Positions 7,499-16,330 of a DNA stretch of 56,123 nucleotides are shown here, piece after piece. Position numbers and translations under genes: made by a program. The notes under the pieces were generated by a model. It was not told the DNA's origin. It worked only from the letters and a program-made list of their open reading frames with translations, and searched no databases. The DNA is from Bacteroidia bacterium. GTDB taxonomy: Bacteria > Bacteroidota > Bacteroidia > UKL13-3. The DNA lies in the NCBI GenBank assembly GCA_020049855.1, contig JAGVLJ010000007.1:1-56123 (forward strand), written 5' to 3'. Numbering within the stretch: the stretch's first letter is position 1; the number at the start of each line of letters is the position of its first letter.

Positions 7499-8278
7499 CT
7501 ATTCCATATTAGCCTGATCTTTATTAAGGAAAAAGGAGAAGGTATCTCCGCGTAATCCTAAACGAAGAGTTTCAAGCGGAATCATTTCGTTGGGTGCTAT
7601 ATTTCCAAGGTTCACATTGGGGCCAATCAGTTTAATAAAATACACCTGCTGGGCTTTTTGCGGAGCTTCCCATATAATAGTTTCTTCGGGGATTTTGGTG
7701 AGGATTTCCTGTACCAATCCTTCGCGCACCTCGCCACTCCCTCTGAAAATACCTACATTGCCTGCTTCACGGGCTTCGGCAATTACCTTCCACACTCCGG
7801 CTTCAATTTCTTTTTGCATCAACTCAATCCACTTGTAAGGCGGAATAATTTTTTCGGCATCTTTCGAGCCTACTTCCGACAATACGGTAAACTCTTGTGT
7901 GAGCCGTTTAATGTATTCGCACTTTTTATCGTGGTTCAGTGTAATCGACCCATCAGATACCTCTACATGTTTCAGATTATATCTTTTGAGTGTTTTAATA
8001 TAATCGTCCAATTGATTTCTCACAATGAACGCCTCAAAAAGGGTTCCGCCAAAATAAACCGGTAATCCGGCCGATTGGTAGGCCGCAATTTTTTTATCAA
8101 GGTTAGCTGTTACATACGAAGTTCCAAAACCTAATTTTACCAAATCGATATGGCCTAATGAAGTAGAAAGTAAATCTTCCACTTCACGAACACTAAGTCC
8201 CTTGTCCATCATCATGGTGATGCCCGCATTACGAGGTTTCTGCGTACGTTGCGGCAATTGTTTCAATTCAAAATTCAT
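7499..8278 (-). CDS. Phosphosulfolactate synthase (ComA family)
   Basis: 259 residues across the whole ComA TIM-barrel family. Conserved segments include KPRNAGITMMMDKGLS, DLVKLGFGTSYVT, VYFGGTLFEAF, HVEVSDGSI and EVGSKDAEKI. The family joins sulfite to phosphoenolpyruvate to give (R)-phosphosulfolactate, the first step of coenzyme M synthesis in methanogens and of sulfolactate formation in some spore-formers. No comB, comC or sulfonate genes are nearby, so the pathway here is unknown; a sulfonate metabolite or sulfonolipid precursor is possible. It follows the TPR gene by three bases, so the two are probably one operon. Confidence 0.88.
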   Translation of the reverse strand: MNFELKQLPQRTQKPRNAGITMMMDKGLSVREVEDLLSTSLGHIDLVKLGFGTSYVTANLDKKIAAYQSAGLPVYFGGTLFEAFIVRNQLDDYIKTLKRYNLKHVEVSDGSITLNHDKKCEYIKRLTQEFTVLSEVGSKDAEKIIPPYKWIELMQKEIEAGVWKVIAEAREAGNVGIFRGSGEVREGLVQEILTKIPEETIIWEAPQKAQQVYFIKLIGPNVNLGNIAPNEMIPLETLRLGLRGDTFSFFLNKDQANME

Positions 8279-8281
8279 GGA

Positions 8282-9679
8282 TTATTTTCGGTACAATTCA
8301 ATTAAATCATTTATTTCTACGGCCTTCTTGAGGTATGGTGCAAATTCAAAAAGTAAAAAATGTTCGTCAAAATTAAGGGTTAGGGCAATTTCAAGGTAAT
8401 ATTTTGCTTCACTTACTTTTCCGTTTTCGTACAGGTAATTTACAATGCGGTAGTACAAAGCCGAAATATCAGGGTTGGTTTTAATTGCTTCTTTAAGCAA
8501 ATCAGCAGCTCCGTCCAAATCATCCCGTTCATAAAGCACAAACGACCAGTCGAGCCAGGCATCATCAAGAGTGGGGTCGAGTTCTATTAAGCGGGTATAT
8601 GCCTTCTCTGCCTCCGCATCATTTCCGCTTTTATATTCCGCATCGGCCAATGCTAACAGATATTCCGTATTGTCGGATTCCAGTTCACAGGCTCGTTTCA
8701 CATAATTTAACGCCTCGGCATATCGTCCTTCTTCGTCATAAGTAATACCAATGCCAAACCACCCTTCGGCAAAAGTAGAATTGAGCTTAACCGCCTTTTT
8801 ATAAAACTCGCGAGCCTTGTTAAACTGCAACAACTTTTCATAACAACCGGCAATATTGCAATACGTAATTGGATCGGGACCTTCCAGCTCCAGCGTCTTA
8901 TCATACTCCTCAATGGCCTCTTTGTAGCGGTCAAGCTCTACCAGTGTATTAGCTTTGTTGAAATGAGCAGATGAGAAACTGTCGTGAATCAAAATAGCAT
9001 AATCAAAAGCTTCGAGTGCCTTATCGAATAACCCAAGTTTATTGTACACAGCACCCAGATTAAACCAGGCCGATGACGAATAAGGATTCACATCAATCAA
9101 TTTCTGATAGAAGTCAATACTTTTCAGCAGTTCATCCATCATATCGTAACAGTAGGCCGTTTCATACAAAGCTTCCGGATTATTGGGGTCGTTGTGCAAA
9201 ATACGGCTTAGGTACAGAATCGCCACTTCAAACAAGTCGTTGCTTTGCAAAATAAAGGCAATACTTAAAATAAGTTCGTTAGGCTCAGAGGTGCGTTCAA
9301 TAGCTCTATCAAAACAGGAATACGCCTCTTTATTATCTTCCAGATGCAGGTAAATTTCCCCTTTCATCACAGCCACCTCTTCATTAGCAGGCTCCAACGA
9401 TTCGGCATGCTCTATAATCTCGAGTGCTTCGTCAAAATGACCTACAATAATTTCTATTTGAGCCTTTTTTATGATGAACATTACGGAATAGGGATGCTGT
9501 TGCGAGGCAAATTCAACTACCGAAAGAGCCTTTTTCAGTTTATCGTCAGCTATATAATATTCGATGATGTTTTCCAGCTCTTCGGGATCAAAAAACTGCC
9601 AGTCTTTATTTTTCACCATCTCCTCATACTTAGCCACCGATGAATTGATATCTTCATCGTGAAAGTCGTCTGCGTCCAT
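8282..9679 (-). CDS. Large tetratricopeptide repeat protein
   Basis: 465 residues that are nearly all TPR units: about ten repeats from residue 30 to 440, such as SSAWFNLGAVYNKLGLFDKA and AEGWFGIGITYDEEGRYAEA. The N-terminus is acidic (MDADDFHDEDINSS) and lacks a signal peptide, so it is likely a cytoplasmic scaffold. It starts 124 bases from the divergent metallopeptidase gene and ends three bases before comA. That spacing suggests co-transcription, but a functional link to ComA is not shown. Confidence 0.88.
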   Translation of the reverse strand: MDADDFHDEDINSSVAKYEEMVKNKDWQFFDPEELENIIEYYIADDKLKKALSVVEFASQQHPYSVMFIIKKAQIEIIVGHFDEALEIIEHAESLEPANEEVAVMKGEIYLHLEDNKEAYSCFDRAIERTSEPNELILSIAFILQSNDLFEVAILYLSRILHNDPNNPEALYETAYCYDMMDELLKSIDFYQKLIDVNPYSSSAWFNLGAVYNKLGLFDKALEAFDYAILIHDSFSSAHFNKANTLVELDRYKEAIEEYDKTLELEGPDPITYCNIAGCYEKLLQFNKAREFYKKAVKLNSTFAEGWFGIGITYDEEGRYAEALNYVKRACELESDNTEYLLALADAEYKSGNDAEAEKAYTRLIELDPTLDDAWLDWSFVLYERDDLDGAADLLKEAIKTNPDISALYYRIVNYLYENGKVSEAKYYLEIALTLNFDEHFLLFEFAPYLKKAVEINDLIELYRK

Positions 9680-9802
9680 AGGCTACACCATTTTAAATGT
9701 GTTCGAAACAAAAGTAATGGAACAACTACACTTTTTTCCGTAATTAGTGCCCTAATTTCGTCTCGTTTCTTTAAACATCTGTGTACAAACATTATTCATT
9801 AA

Positions 9803-12800
9803 ATGAAAAAAAACATTTTATTAACCTTTTTAACGGTTGCCAATGGGTTGCTATTTGGGCAACAAAACCAACAGGCAAGCTGGCAGCAGGAAGTAGCCTA
9901 CTTTATAGAAGCCAAACTGATGGATGGCGGGCATTACCTTAAGGCTTTTGAGCGTATCAGCTATACCAACAATTCTGCACAAACACTTACTTACCTTTAC
10001 TTTCATGTGTGGCCGAACGCGTATAAAAATCACAGTGAACCTTTTGCCAAACAACAGTTAGAAAACGGACAAACCAATTTTTATTTTGCCGAAGCACAAG
10101 ACCACGGAATGATAGACTCGCTTGACTTTAAAATTGACGGGGAAACTGTAAAATGGGAATTGCTGAAAGATACAGGAGATGTATGTAAAATTTACCTGAA
10201 CAAACCCCTGACACCCGGTGCAAAAATTGAAATCGCCACTCCGTTTCGAACCAAATTTCCTAAGGTATTTTCGCGCATGGGTCACGAAGGTCAATTTTAT
10301 GCAGCCACTCAGTGGTATCCCAAACCGGCTGTGTTTGATGTGAACGGATGGAACTATATGCCTTACCTTGATCAGGGTGAATTTTATTCAGAATTTGGAA
10401 GTTTTGAGGTTAAGCTTACACTACCCGCTAATTATGTGGTTGCCGCTACGGGAGAACTGCAGGAAGAACGCGAAAAACAGTGGCTCGATAGCCTCGCTGA
10501 AATAAAAAATTCCAGAATAACCGTAGTAAAAGAAGATGTAATAAATGAAAAAACAAAAATAATCGACCCGAAGCTTCTGTTAAAAGTATTTCCTCCATCA
10601 TCGCCACAATGGAAAACCATCACCTTTAAACAAAACAATGTACATGACTTTGCCTGGTTTGCCGATAAACGATTTAATGTGGCTAAAAGTAAAGTAAAAT
10701 TAACTTCAGGCAGAGTTATTACAACCTGGGCCTATTCGGTTAAATCAAAACCTACAGATGGGGTAGAATATGTAAATAAATCGGTAGCTTTTTATAGCAA
10801 GGAAGTAGGCGAATATCCTTACAATATTTGCAGTGCCGTTGACGGCCCGCTGGTAGCAGGCGGAGGAATGGAATACCCAACCATCACCATCTGTTCGGGA
10901 CTTAATGAACAGGTGGTGGTGCACGAAGTAGGGCATAACTGGTTTTATGGCATCTTAGGAAGTCAGGAGCGTTTACATCCATGGATGGATGAGGGCATTA
11001 ATTCGTTTTATGAAAAAGATTATTATGCAGGGAAAAAGATGGTACCCCAATCGCCCTTACAGCGAATGTTTGACCTAAGCTCCTTTGAGCGCAATTATGA
11101 ATCGGAAGTCTTGTATTTATTTTCGGCACGTAAGGGCGAAGATCAGCCTATTGAACTTCCGGCATACGCGTACACAAGCACCAACTATGCTGCTATTGTC
11201 TATTCAAAAACACCGCTTGCTTTTCGTTACCTGCGCGGTTATCTTGGCAAGGAACTGTTCGATTCATGCATGCATACTTATTACAGCGAATGGCAATTTA
11301 AACATCCGCTGCCAGGCGATATACAGCGGGTATTTGAACGGGTAAGCAACAAAAAATTAGACTGGTTTTTTAATGGCATGATAAGAGGCACCGGAAAGGT
11401 AGATTACCAAATGCAGCATGCCACCTCAGCGAATGGTACAACTGAACTGAAAATTAAAAACAAGGGCAGTCTTGTCACTCCTTTTTCCATTTCTGCCGTT
11501 ACCGATAGTGCCGTAAGCAACACACAATGGTTTGAAGGATTTAAAGGAACAAAAAAAATTACGTTTAAAGGAGAAACAGGCCGGCACCTGGAGTTGGACG
11601 CCTTGCGCCAAATGCCCGAATTATACCGCAAGAATAATTACATCAAATCATCGGGGTGGTTTAAACGCTGTGCTCCGCTCCGTATTCAGTTGTTCGGTAG
11701 TTTGGAACACCCTTACAAAAAGCAGCTGTTTGTTTCACCGACATTTGGATGGAACGCACATAATAAATGGATGATTGGAGCTGCGTTTTACAACACCATT
11801 TTCCCCTCCAAAAAACTCGAATACCAGTTCATTCCGCTATTTTCCCCGGCAACTGGTGATGTGAACGGATATGCAGGCATACAACGGTACTGGCATAGCA
11901 TAAACGGAATTATTCAAACCACTGAAATAGGATACAACATGGTGCGTTTCCGCACGGTTGATTTTGGTGAGCAGCAGCAACAATCGTACATGAAACAAAA
12001 TCCGTATATGAATTTTGTAATTCGTAAAACAAGTCCGCGATCGGCAGTGAAACGCTCCTTTAAATTACAGTACACTTCCATTTTGGAGCACAATGAAAAT
12101 GGGAAAGCCATGTATTACGATCTCGCCTATTTTAGCAGTCGGTTTATAAAAGCTGGATTTACATGGGAAAAAAGTAAAAAAATTAACCCTGCTTTGTTAG
12201 CAGTGAATATGGAGCAGGGTAAAGATTATTACGTCAGGTTTGTGAAAGCTACTGCCGATTTCCGCGCTAAATTTAATATTGGTATGCCTAAAAAAAATCT
12301 GGATGTGCGCCTGTTTGCCGGAGTAATGGATTTTGCCAGGCAAACCGGTAGCCTTAGTGGAAGGTATTACCTGCAAATGACCAGCACCACTTATAGAGAT
12401 TATACTATGGATTATGCAGTACTTGGCAGAGGGCTGGAAAACGGATGGCTGGGTCAGCAGGTATTGGAGCGCGAAGGAGGCTTTAAAGTAGCAACGGCTG
12501 CCTCATCGGATAAGTGGTTGTTGTCGGCCAATTTTAAATGCGACCTTCCGGGCGTATTGCCCATAAAGCTATATGCCGATTTTGGCACTTATGCTCAAAT
12601 GAAAACCATCAACCCTAACTCCGATTGGATTATTTACAACGCGGGTGTTTTATTTTCCATCTTTAATGGCAGTTTGGAGATTTATCTTCCTGCACTTAGC
12701 AGCAACGATATTAAAACTCTTTGGGCAAATAATTCAACAAGTTATGGCCGCTATATACAACGCATTTCATTTAATTTAAAATTAAACCAACTTAATCCGT

Positions 12801-12829
12801 TTCATATTGCCAGAAATATTCGTTTTTGA
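9803..12829 (+). CDS. Secreted M1-family metallopeptidase
   Basis: 1008 residues with a signal peptide (MKKNILLTFLTVANGLLFGQ). The catalytic domain has the gluzincin zinc site HEVGH at 374-378 with the third ligand Glu 397 in WMDEGINS, at the exact M1 spacing. A GGGMEYP segment near residue 352 corresponds to the M1 GxMEN exopeptidase motif with Tyr in the last place. The last 400 or so residues are beta-rich, unlike classic aminopeptidase N, and similar C-terminal regions occur in Bacteroidota M1 proteins. Likely cleaves peptides in the periplasm or at the cell surface. Converges on the LtaS-like gene with only four bases between. Confidence 0.92.
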   Translation: MKKNILLTFLTVANGLLFGQQNQQASWQQEVAYFIEAKLMDGGHYLKAFERISYTNNSAQTLTYLYFHVWPNAYKNHSEPFAKQQLENGQTNFYFAEAQDHGMIDSLDFKIDGETVKWELLKDTGDVCKIYLNKPLTPGAKIEIATPFRTKFPKVFSRMGHEGQFYAATQWYPKPAVFDVNGWNYMPYLDQGEFYSEFGSFEVKLTLPANYVVAATGELQEEREKQWLDSLAEIKNSRITVVKEDVINEKTKIIDPKLLLKVFPPSSPQWKTITFKQNNVHDFAWFADKRFNVAKSKVKLTSGRVITTWAYSVKSKPTDGVEYVNKSVAFYSKEVGEYPYNICSAVDGPLVAGGGMEYPTITICSGLNEQVVVHEVGHNWFYGILGSQERLHPWMDEGINSFYEKDYYAGKKMVPQSPLQRMFDLSSFERNYESEVLYLFSARKGEDQPIELPAYAYTSTNYAAIVYSKTPLAFRYLRGYLGKELFDSCMHTYYSEWQFKHPLPGDIQRVFERVSNKKLDWFFNGMIRGTGKVDYQMQHATSANGTTELKIKNKGSLVTPFSISAVTDSAVSNTQWFEGFKGTKKITFKGETGRHLELDALRQMPELYRKNNYIKSSGWFKRCAPLRIQLFGSLEHPYKKQLFVSPTFGWNAHNKWMIGAAFYNTIFPSKKLEYQFIPLFSPATGDVNGYAGIQRYWHSINGIIQTTEIGYNMVRFRTVDFGEQQQQSYMKQNPYMNFVIRKTSPRSAVKRSFKLQYTSILEHNENGKAMYYDLAYFSSRFIKAGFTWEKSKKINPALLAVNMEQGKDYYVRFVKATADFRAKFNIGMPKKNLDVRLFAGVMDFARQTGSLSGRYYLQMTSTTYRDYTMDYAVLGRGLENGWLGQQVLEREGGFKVATAASSDKWLLSANFKCDLPGVLPIKLYADFGTYAQMKTINPNSDWIIYNAGVLFSIFNGSLEIYLPALSSNDIKTLWANNSTSYGRYIQRISFNLKLNQLNPFHIARNIRF

Positions 12830-12833
12830 AATT

Positions 12834-14711
12834 TTATTTCTTGAGCAGCGTGTTCGCATTTATCCGCTGATAGTAATTTTGAATATAAGCCTTCAGTTTT
12901 TTTTCAGCTTGTAATTTCTCTTCGGTCGGCCACTCATTCACTAAATTATGGCGCAACAATGAATCCGTTTGCAGGTTGTACACTGCACTGGTTTTATTTC
13001 CGTCAAAATGCAACACCATATTCCCGCTGATGTACTGATACAATCCGTTTTCATACTGAACGGCAAAATGAGGCATCGAATCAGTGAATGCCGATACCCC
13101 AAAAGCCGGAAATGAATCTTTATACCCCAGATACTGCAACAACGTTGGCTCAATATCACAGTGACTAAAGGTAGTTTTTATTGACCTTTGGGTTGTTGCT
13201 GAGGGGTCGAACAAAAGTGCCGGTATCTTAAATTTACCGGCCATGGTTTGGTAAAATGGTTGCTCATTTTGTGCCGAATGGTCGGCAGTAATAAAAAAAA
13301 CGGTTTGAGCATACCAAGGCATACGGGATGCCTGAGAAAAAAATTCACGTAAGCAAACATCGGTATAAGCAATGCTTTGATGAATAGCGAGTGTTCCTTT
13401 GGGTAAAAACTTATATCCGGCCGGAATGGCATACGGATGATGAGAAGAGAGTGTGAATACTGCTGCGCAAAACGGCTCGCTTGTATTGGTAAGCCGAGTG
13501 TTTACATAGCGTAAGTATGGACCGTCATCAATTCCCCAGGGCCCGGTTTTATCTTTTGACACATAACCGGAATACTCATTAAGACCATAGTAAGTTCCAA
13601 AAGAAGAAACCCCTATAAAACCATCGAATCCCATAGTGCCGTTTTTTGCTCCATGATAAAATGCAGTTGCGTATCCTTCTTGTTTTAACAATTTTCCAAT
13701 ACCCGTTAATGCATTTGATTGATAAGGGGAATTAATAAATGGGGTTTCAAGCAGAGAAGGAAGTGCTGACAAAATAGCCGGCAGTGCCTCAATCGATTTT
13801 TTTCCGCTGGCATACGCATCGGTAAATACTATACTGTGCTTACTGAGGGAGTCAAGAAAAGGAGTAAATCGAGAATCGCCATTGCAATATCCTACATATT
13901 CTTTCCCGAAACTTTCAAGTATTAAAATCACTATATTTTTTTTTCGAAATGCAGGGGAAAGATACTTTCTGTACACAGGATATATCTTCTCTGATTGATT
14001 TAGTTCAAAATAAGCAGGAACAGCTACGGGTTTATTTCCCACCATACTTATTAACTGAAAAGGCGTATTTACCGTAAGAGGAATTAACTCGGCCATAACA
14101 AACCGTCCCGCATCAAACGGACGAATGGGTTTAAGGTAAAAACCACCACGTGCAGCAAGTACCCAACAGGCGGCTGACAAAAAAAAGAGAACCCCGTGTT
14201 GAAGGTACTGTTTAACTGAATATTTTTGTACCGATACCGTGTATCCCTTAGGATAAAATCGCCACATAGCTGCGACAAAAACCAGGAAAATAAGCACCAG
14301 ATACCAGTAATCGGAAAGGTATTGTGCAAGAAGGTTGCCTATTTCATTATCCGTTTGCAACAGCTCAAGCCCGCTGCGTTTACCCGAAAATTTGATGTAT
14401 TCCACATCAATCAGATTCAATAACAAAGCCGCCCCATTAGTAAGCACAAAAATAACTTTGATTGTTTTTTGATACAGATTATTTGCGCGCTGGTAAACGG
14501 GTATAATGCAAAGCAAAAAGAATAAAATGTTTACGTAGGCAATGGCCGAAATGTCAAACAATAACCCGTAAAAAAAGGTATTGATTATTCTAAAAAAACC
14601 GAACCGCGCATATGTTTCGGCATTGAAAAGAAAAAACAATAGCCGCGCAAGAGCAAAAAACAAAAGTGCATACCCAAGGCGGCTAAGTAAATTCCGGATA
14701 TGTGCCAGCAT
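12834..14711 (-). CDS. LTA synthase family (sulfatase-fold) phosphotransferase
   Basis: 625 residues: about five transmembrane helices in the first 210, then an extracytoplasmic alkaline phosphatase/sulfatase-fold domain. Key residues align with LtaS: Glu 266 in ILESFG, the probable nucleophile Ser 306 in GKKSIEA, and Asp 477-His 478 in ITADHS. Family members move phosphoglycerol or phosphoethanolamine from a phospholipid to a glycan or lipid on the outer face of the membrane. A Gram-negative bacterium has no lipoteichoic acid, so the acceptor here must be something else. Five bases after the GH3-type gene; the last gene of the three-gene cluster. Confidence 0.88.
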   Translation of the reverse strand: MLAHIRNLLSRLGYALLFFALARLLFFLFNAETYARFGFFRIINTFFYGLLFDISAIAYVNILFFLLCIIPVYQRANNLYQKTIKVIFVLTNGAALLLNLIDVEYIKFSGKRSGLELLQTDNEIGNLLAQYLSDYWYLVLIFLVFVAAMWRFYPKGYTVSVQKYSVKQYLQHGVLFFLSAACWVLAARGGFYLKPIRPFDAGRFVMAELIPLTVNTPFQLISMVGNKPVAVPAYFELNQSEKIYPVYRKYLSPAFRKKNIVILILESFGKEYVGYCNGDSRFTPFLDSLSKHSIVFTDAYASGKKSIEALPAILSALPSLLETPFINSPYQSNALTGIGKLLKQEGYATAFYHGAKNGTMGFDGFIGVSSFGTYYGLNEYSGYVSKDKTGPWGIDDGPYLRYVNTRLTNTSEPFCAAVFTLSSHHPYAIPAGYKFLPKGTLAIHQSIAYTDVCLREFFSQASRMPWYAQTVFFITADHSAQNEQPFYQTMAGKFKIPALLFDPSATTQRSIKTTFSHCDIEPTLLQYLGYKDSFPAFGVSAFTDSMPHFAVQYENGLYQYISGNMVLHFDGNKTSAVYNLQTDSLLRHNLVNEWPTEEKLQAEKKLKAYIQNYYQRINANTLLKK

Positions 14712-14716
14712 ATAAA

Positions 14717-16246
14717 TTAGTTTTTGTTAGCAAAATGAGCCAATACATGCGATTTCCACTCCTCACAAACCGAATTTTTTATAACCCGTGGAAATTTATT
14801 TTGTCCGCCCTCTTTGCCTCTAATGCGCATAAAATCTAAGAACACCGCTGACGGGAGTACGTCTACCACTACTTCTTTAAGCGCATGTTTTCGTTCAATT
14901 GCATAGTCATCATTCAACTCCTTCAGCAATTCATCGAGGCGTTGTTTTACAATACTTGTATCTACAGGAGCATCGCATGCCAAATACCAATGGTGAGAAA
15001 ATAATCCTGCAAACGCCTCTCCGCAAACCGTAAATTCATTAATGGGCTGATTTATCTCTGAGGCAAGTTTTGCCACAGCATGATTCATATTATCAACCGA
15101 CAAATGCTCTCCGCACATACTTAAAAAATGTTTGGTGCGGCCGGTTATTTTAATTTCAAAATTTTTCTTGTTTACAAACCGAATAGTATCGCCAATCATA
15201 TACCTCCATGCTCCTGCACAGGTGCTGATAAGCAAGGCATATTCTTCCTCCTCCTTTATTTCATTCAGCCAAACAACCTCATGCCCTTCTTTCAGCTCGC
15301 CTTCATCAGTAAAGTTACGTTGGTTAAACGGAATAAATTCATAAAAAATTCCATTCTTCAGTAATAGTTTCATCCCGTCAGCTTCGTCTCTTGTTTGCAA
15401 GGCAATAAATCCTTCGGACGCAAGGTAAGTTTCGAAAAAATACACCTTTTTTGAGAACAGATTATCCAAACTTTTTCGGTAAGGGTCAATGGCAACTCCA
15501 CCGTGTATGTACACCCGAAGGTTAGGCCACAAATCATGAATACTTTTAAGGTTATACTTTTCAATAATCTGTTCAAAAATAATTTGTACCCAAGCAGGTA
15601 CACCTGCCACCATTCCCACATCCCAATTTGGTGCTTCGTTTACAATCTCCGTAATTTTTTCCTGCCAGTTTCGTTTCTTGCGAATTTCCATGTCGGGCTT
15701 TGAAAATGGCTCAAACCAAAACGGAACATTCCCGGTAGTAATGCCGCTTAAATCGCCCGAATAGTTAATCCCGTTAAAATTTAAATCAGTGCTTCCCCCT
15801 ATCATCAATGAATGCTTAGCTACGGTTTCGGCAGGAACATTTTTGCAACGGGCAATATGCCATATTTGCCTGAGGCTTGATCGAATCAAAGCCTTTTTCA
15901 TTTCAAGTGATACAGGAATATATTTGCTCGCCTGATCGGTGGTTCCAGAGCTTAAAGCAAAGAATGGAATTTTGCCGGGCCAGCATACTGACTTTTCTCC
16001 GTCAAAACTGCGCTGCCACCACCTTTTGATGCTTAAGTAATTATGTACTGGAATTTTTTGCTGAAAGGCTTTAACCAGTTCATCGCTATTTAACACTCCA
16101 ATAAAATCATATTCGCGGCCAAATGAAGTATTATGTGCCTTGGCAAGTAACTTCCGAAGAACCCTCAATTGCTGATTTTCAGCACGGTTTCCTCTGCTTG
16201 TCATGGGTAATATCCGTTTGGTTACTAGTGACTGAATGATGTTCAT
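14717..16246 (-). CDS. GH3-family acyl-adenylating (auxin-responsive promoter family) protein
   Basis: 509 residues, close to the plant GH3 length. All three ANL nucleotide-binding motifs are visible: SSGTT at residues 99-103, YLASEGF near 275, and TGRTKHFLSMCGEHLS at about 366-381. Plant GH3 enzymes adenylate a carboxylic acid and transfer it to an amino acid; bacterial homologues are common in Bacteroidota but their substrates are unknown. No signal peptide, so it is cytoplasmic. It lies between two LtaS-like genes, 84 bases after one and five before the other, which implies a joint job in building or decorating an envelope component (inference). Confidence 0.9.
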   Translation of the reverse strand: MNIIQSLVTKRILPMTSRGNRAENQQLRVLRKLLAKAHNTSFGREYDFIGVLNSDELVKAFQQKIPVHNYLSIKRWWQRSFDGEKSVCWPGKIPFFALSSGTTDQASKYIPVSLEMKKALIRSSLRQIWHIARCKNVPAETVAKHSLMIGGSTDLNFNGINYSGDLSGITTGNVPFWFEPFSKPDMEIRKKRNWQEKITEIVNEAPNWDVGMVAGVPAWVQIIFEQIIEKYNLKSIHDLWPNLRVYIHGGVAIDPYRKSLDNLFSKKVYFFETYLASEGFIALQTRDEADGMKLLLKNGIFYEFIPFNQRNFTDEGELKEGHEVVWLNEIKEEEEYALLISTCAGAWRYMIGDTIRFVNKKNFEIKITGRTKHFLSMCGEHLSVDNMNHAVAKLASEINQPINEFTVCGEAFAGLFSHHWYLACDAPVDTSIVKQRLDELLKELNDDYAIERKHALKEVVVDVLPSAVFLDFMRIRGKEGGQNKFPRVIKNSVCEEWKSHVLAHFANKN

Positions 16247-16330
16247 TTACCCCCCTGTTTCAGAAAAAAAATTTACGCAAGATAACCAAAATGAGTAAAT
16301 CGGAAAGCTTAAGTTGCTACGGGTTGCCCT

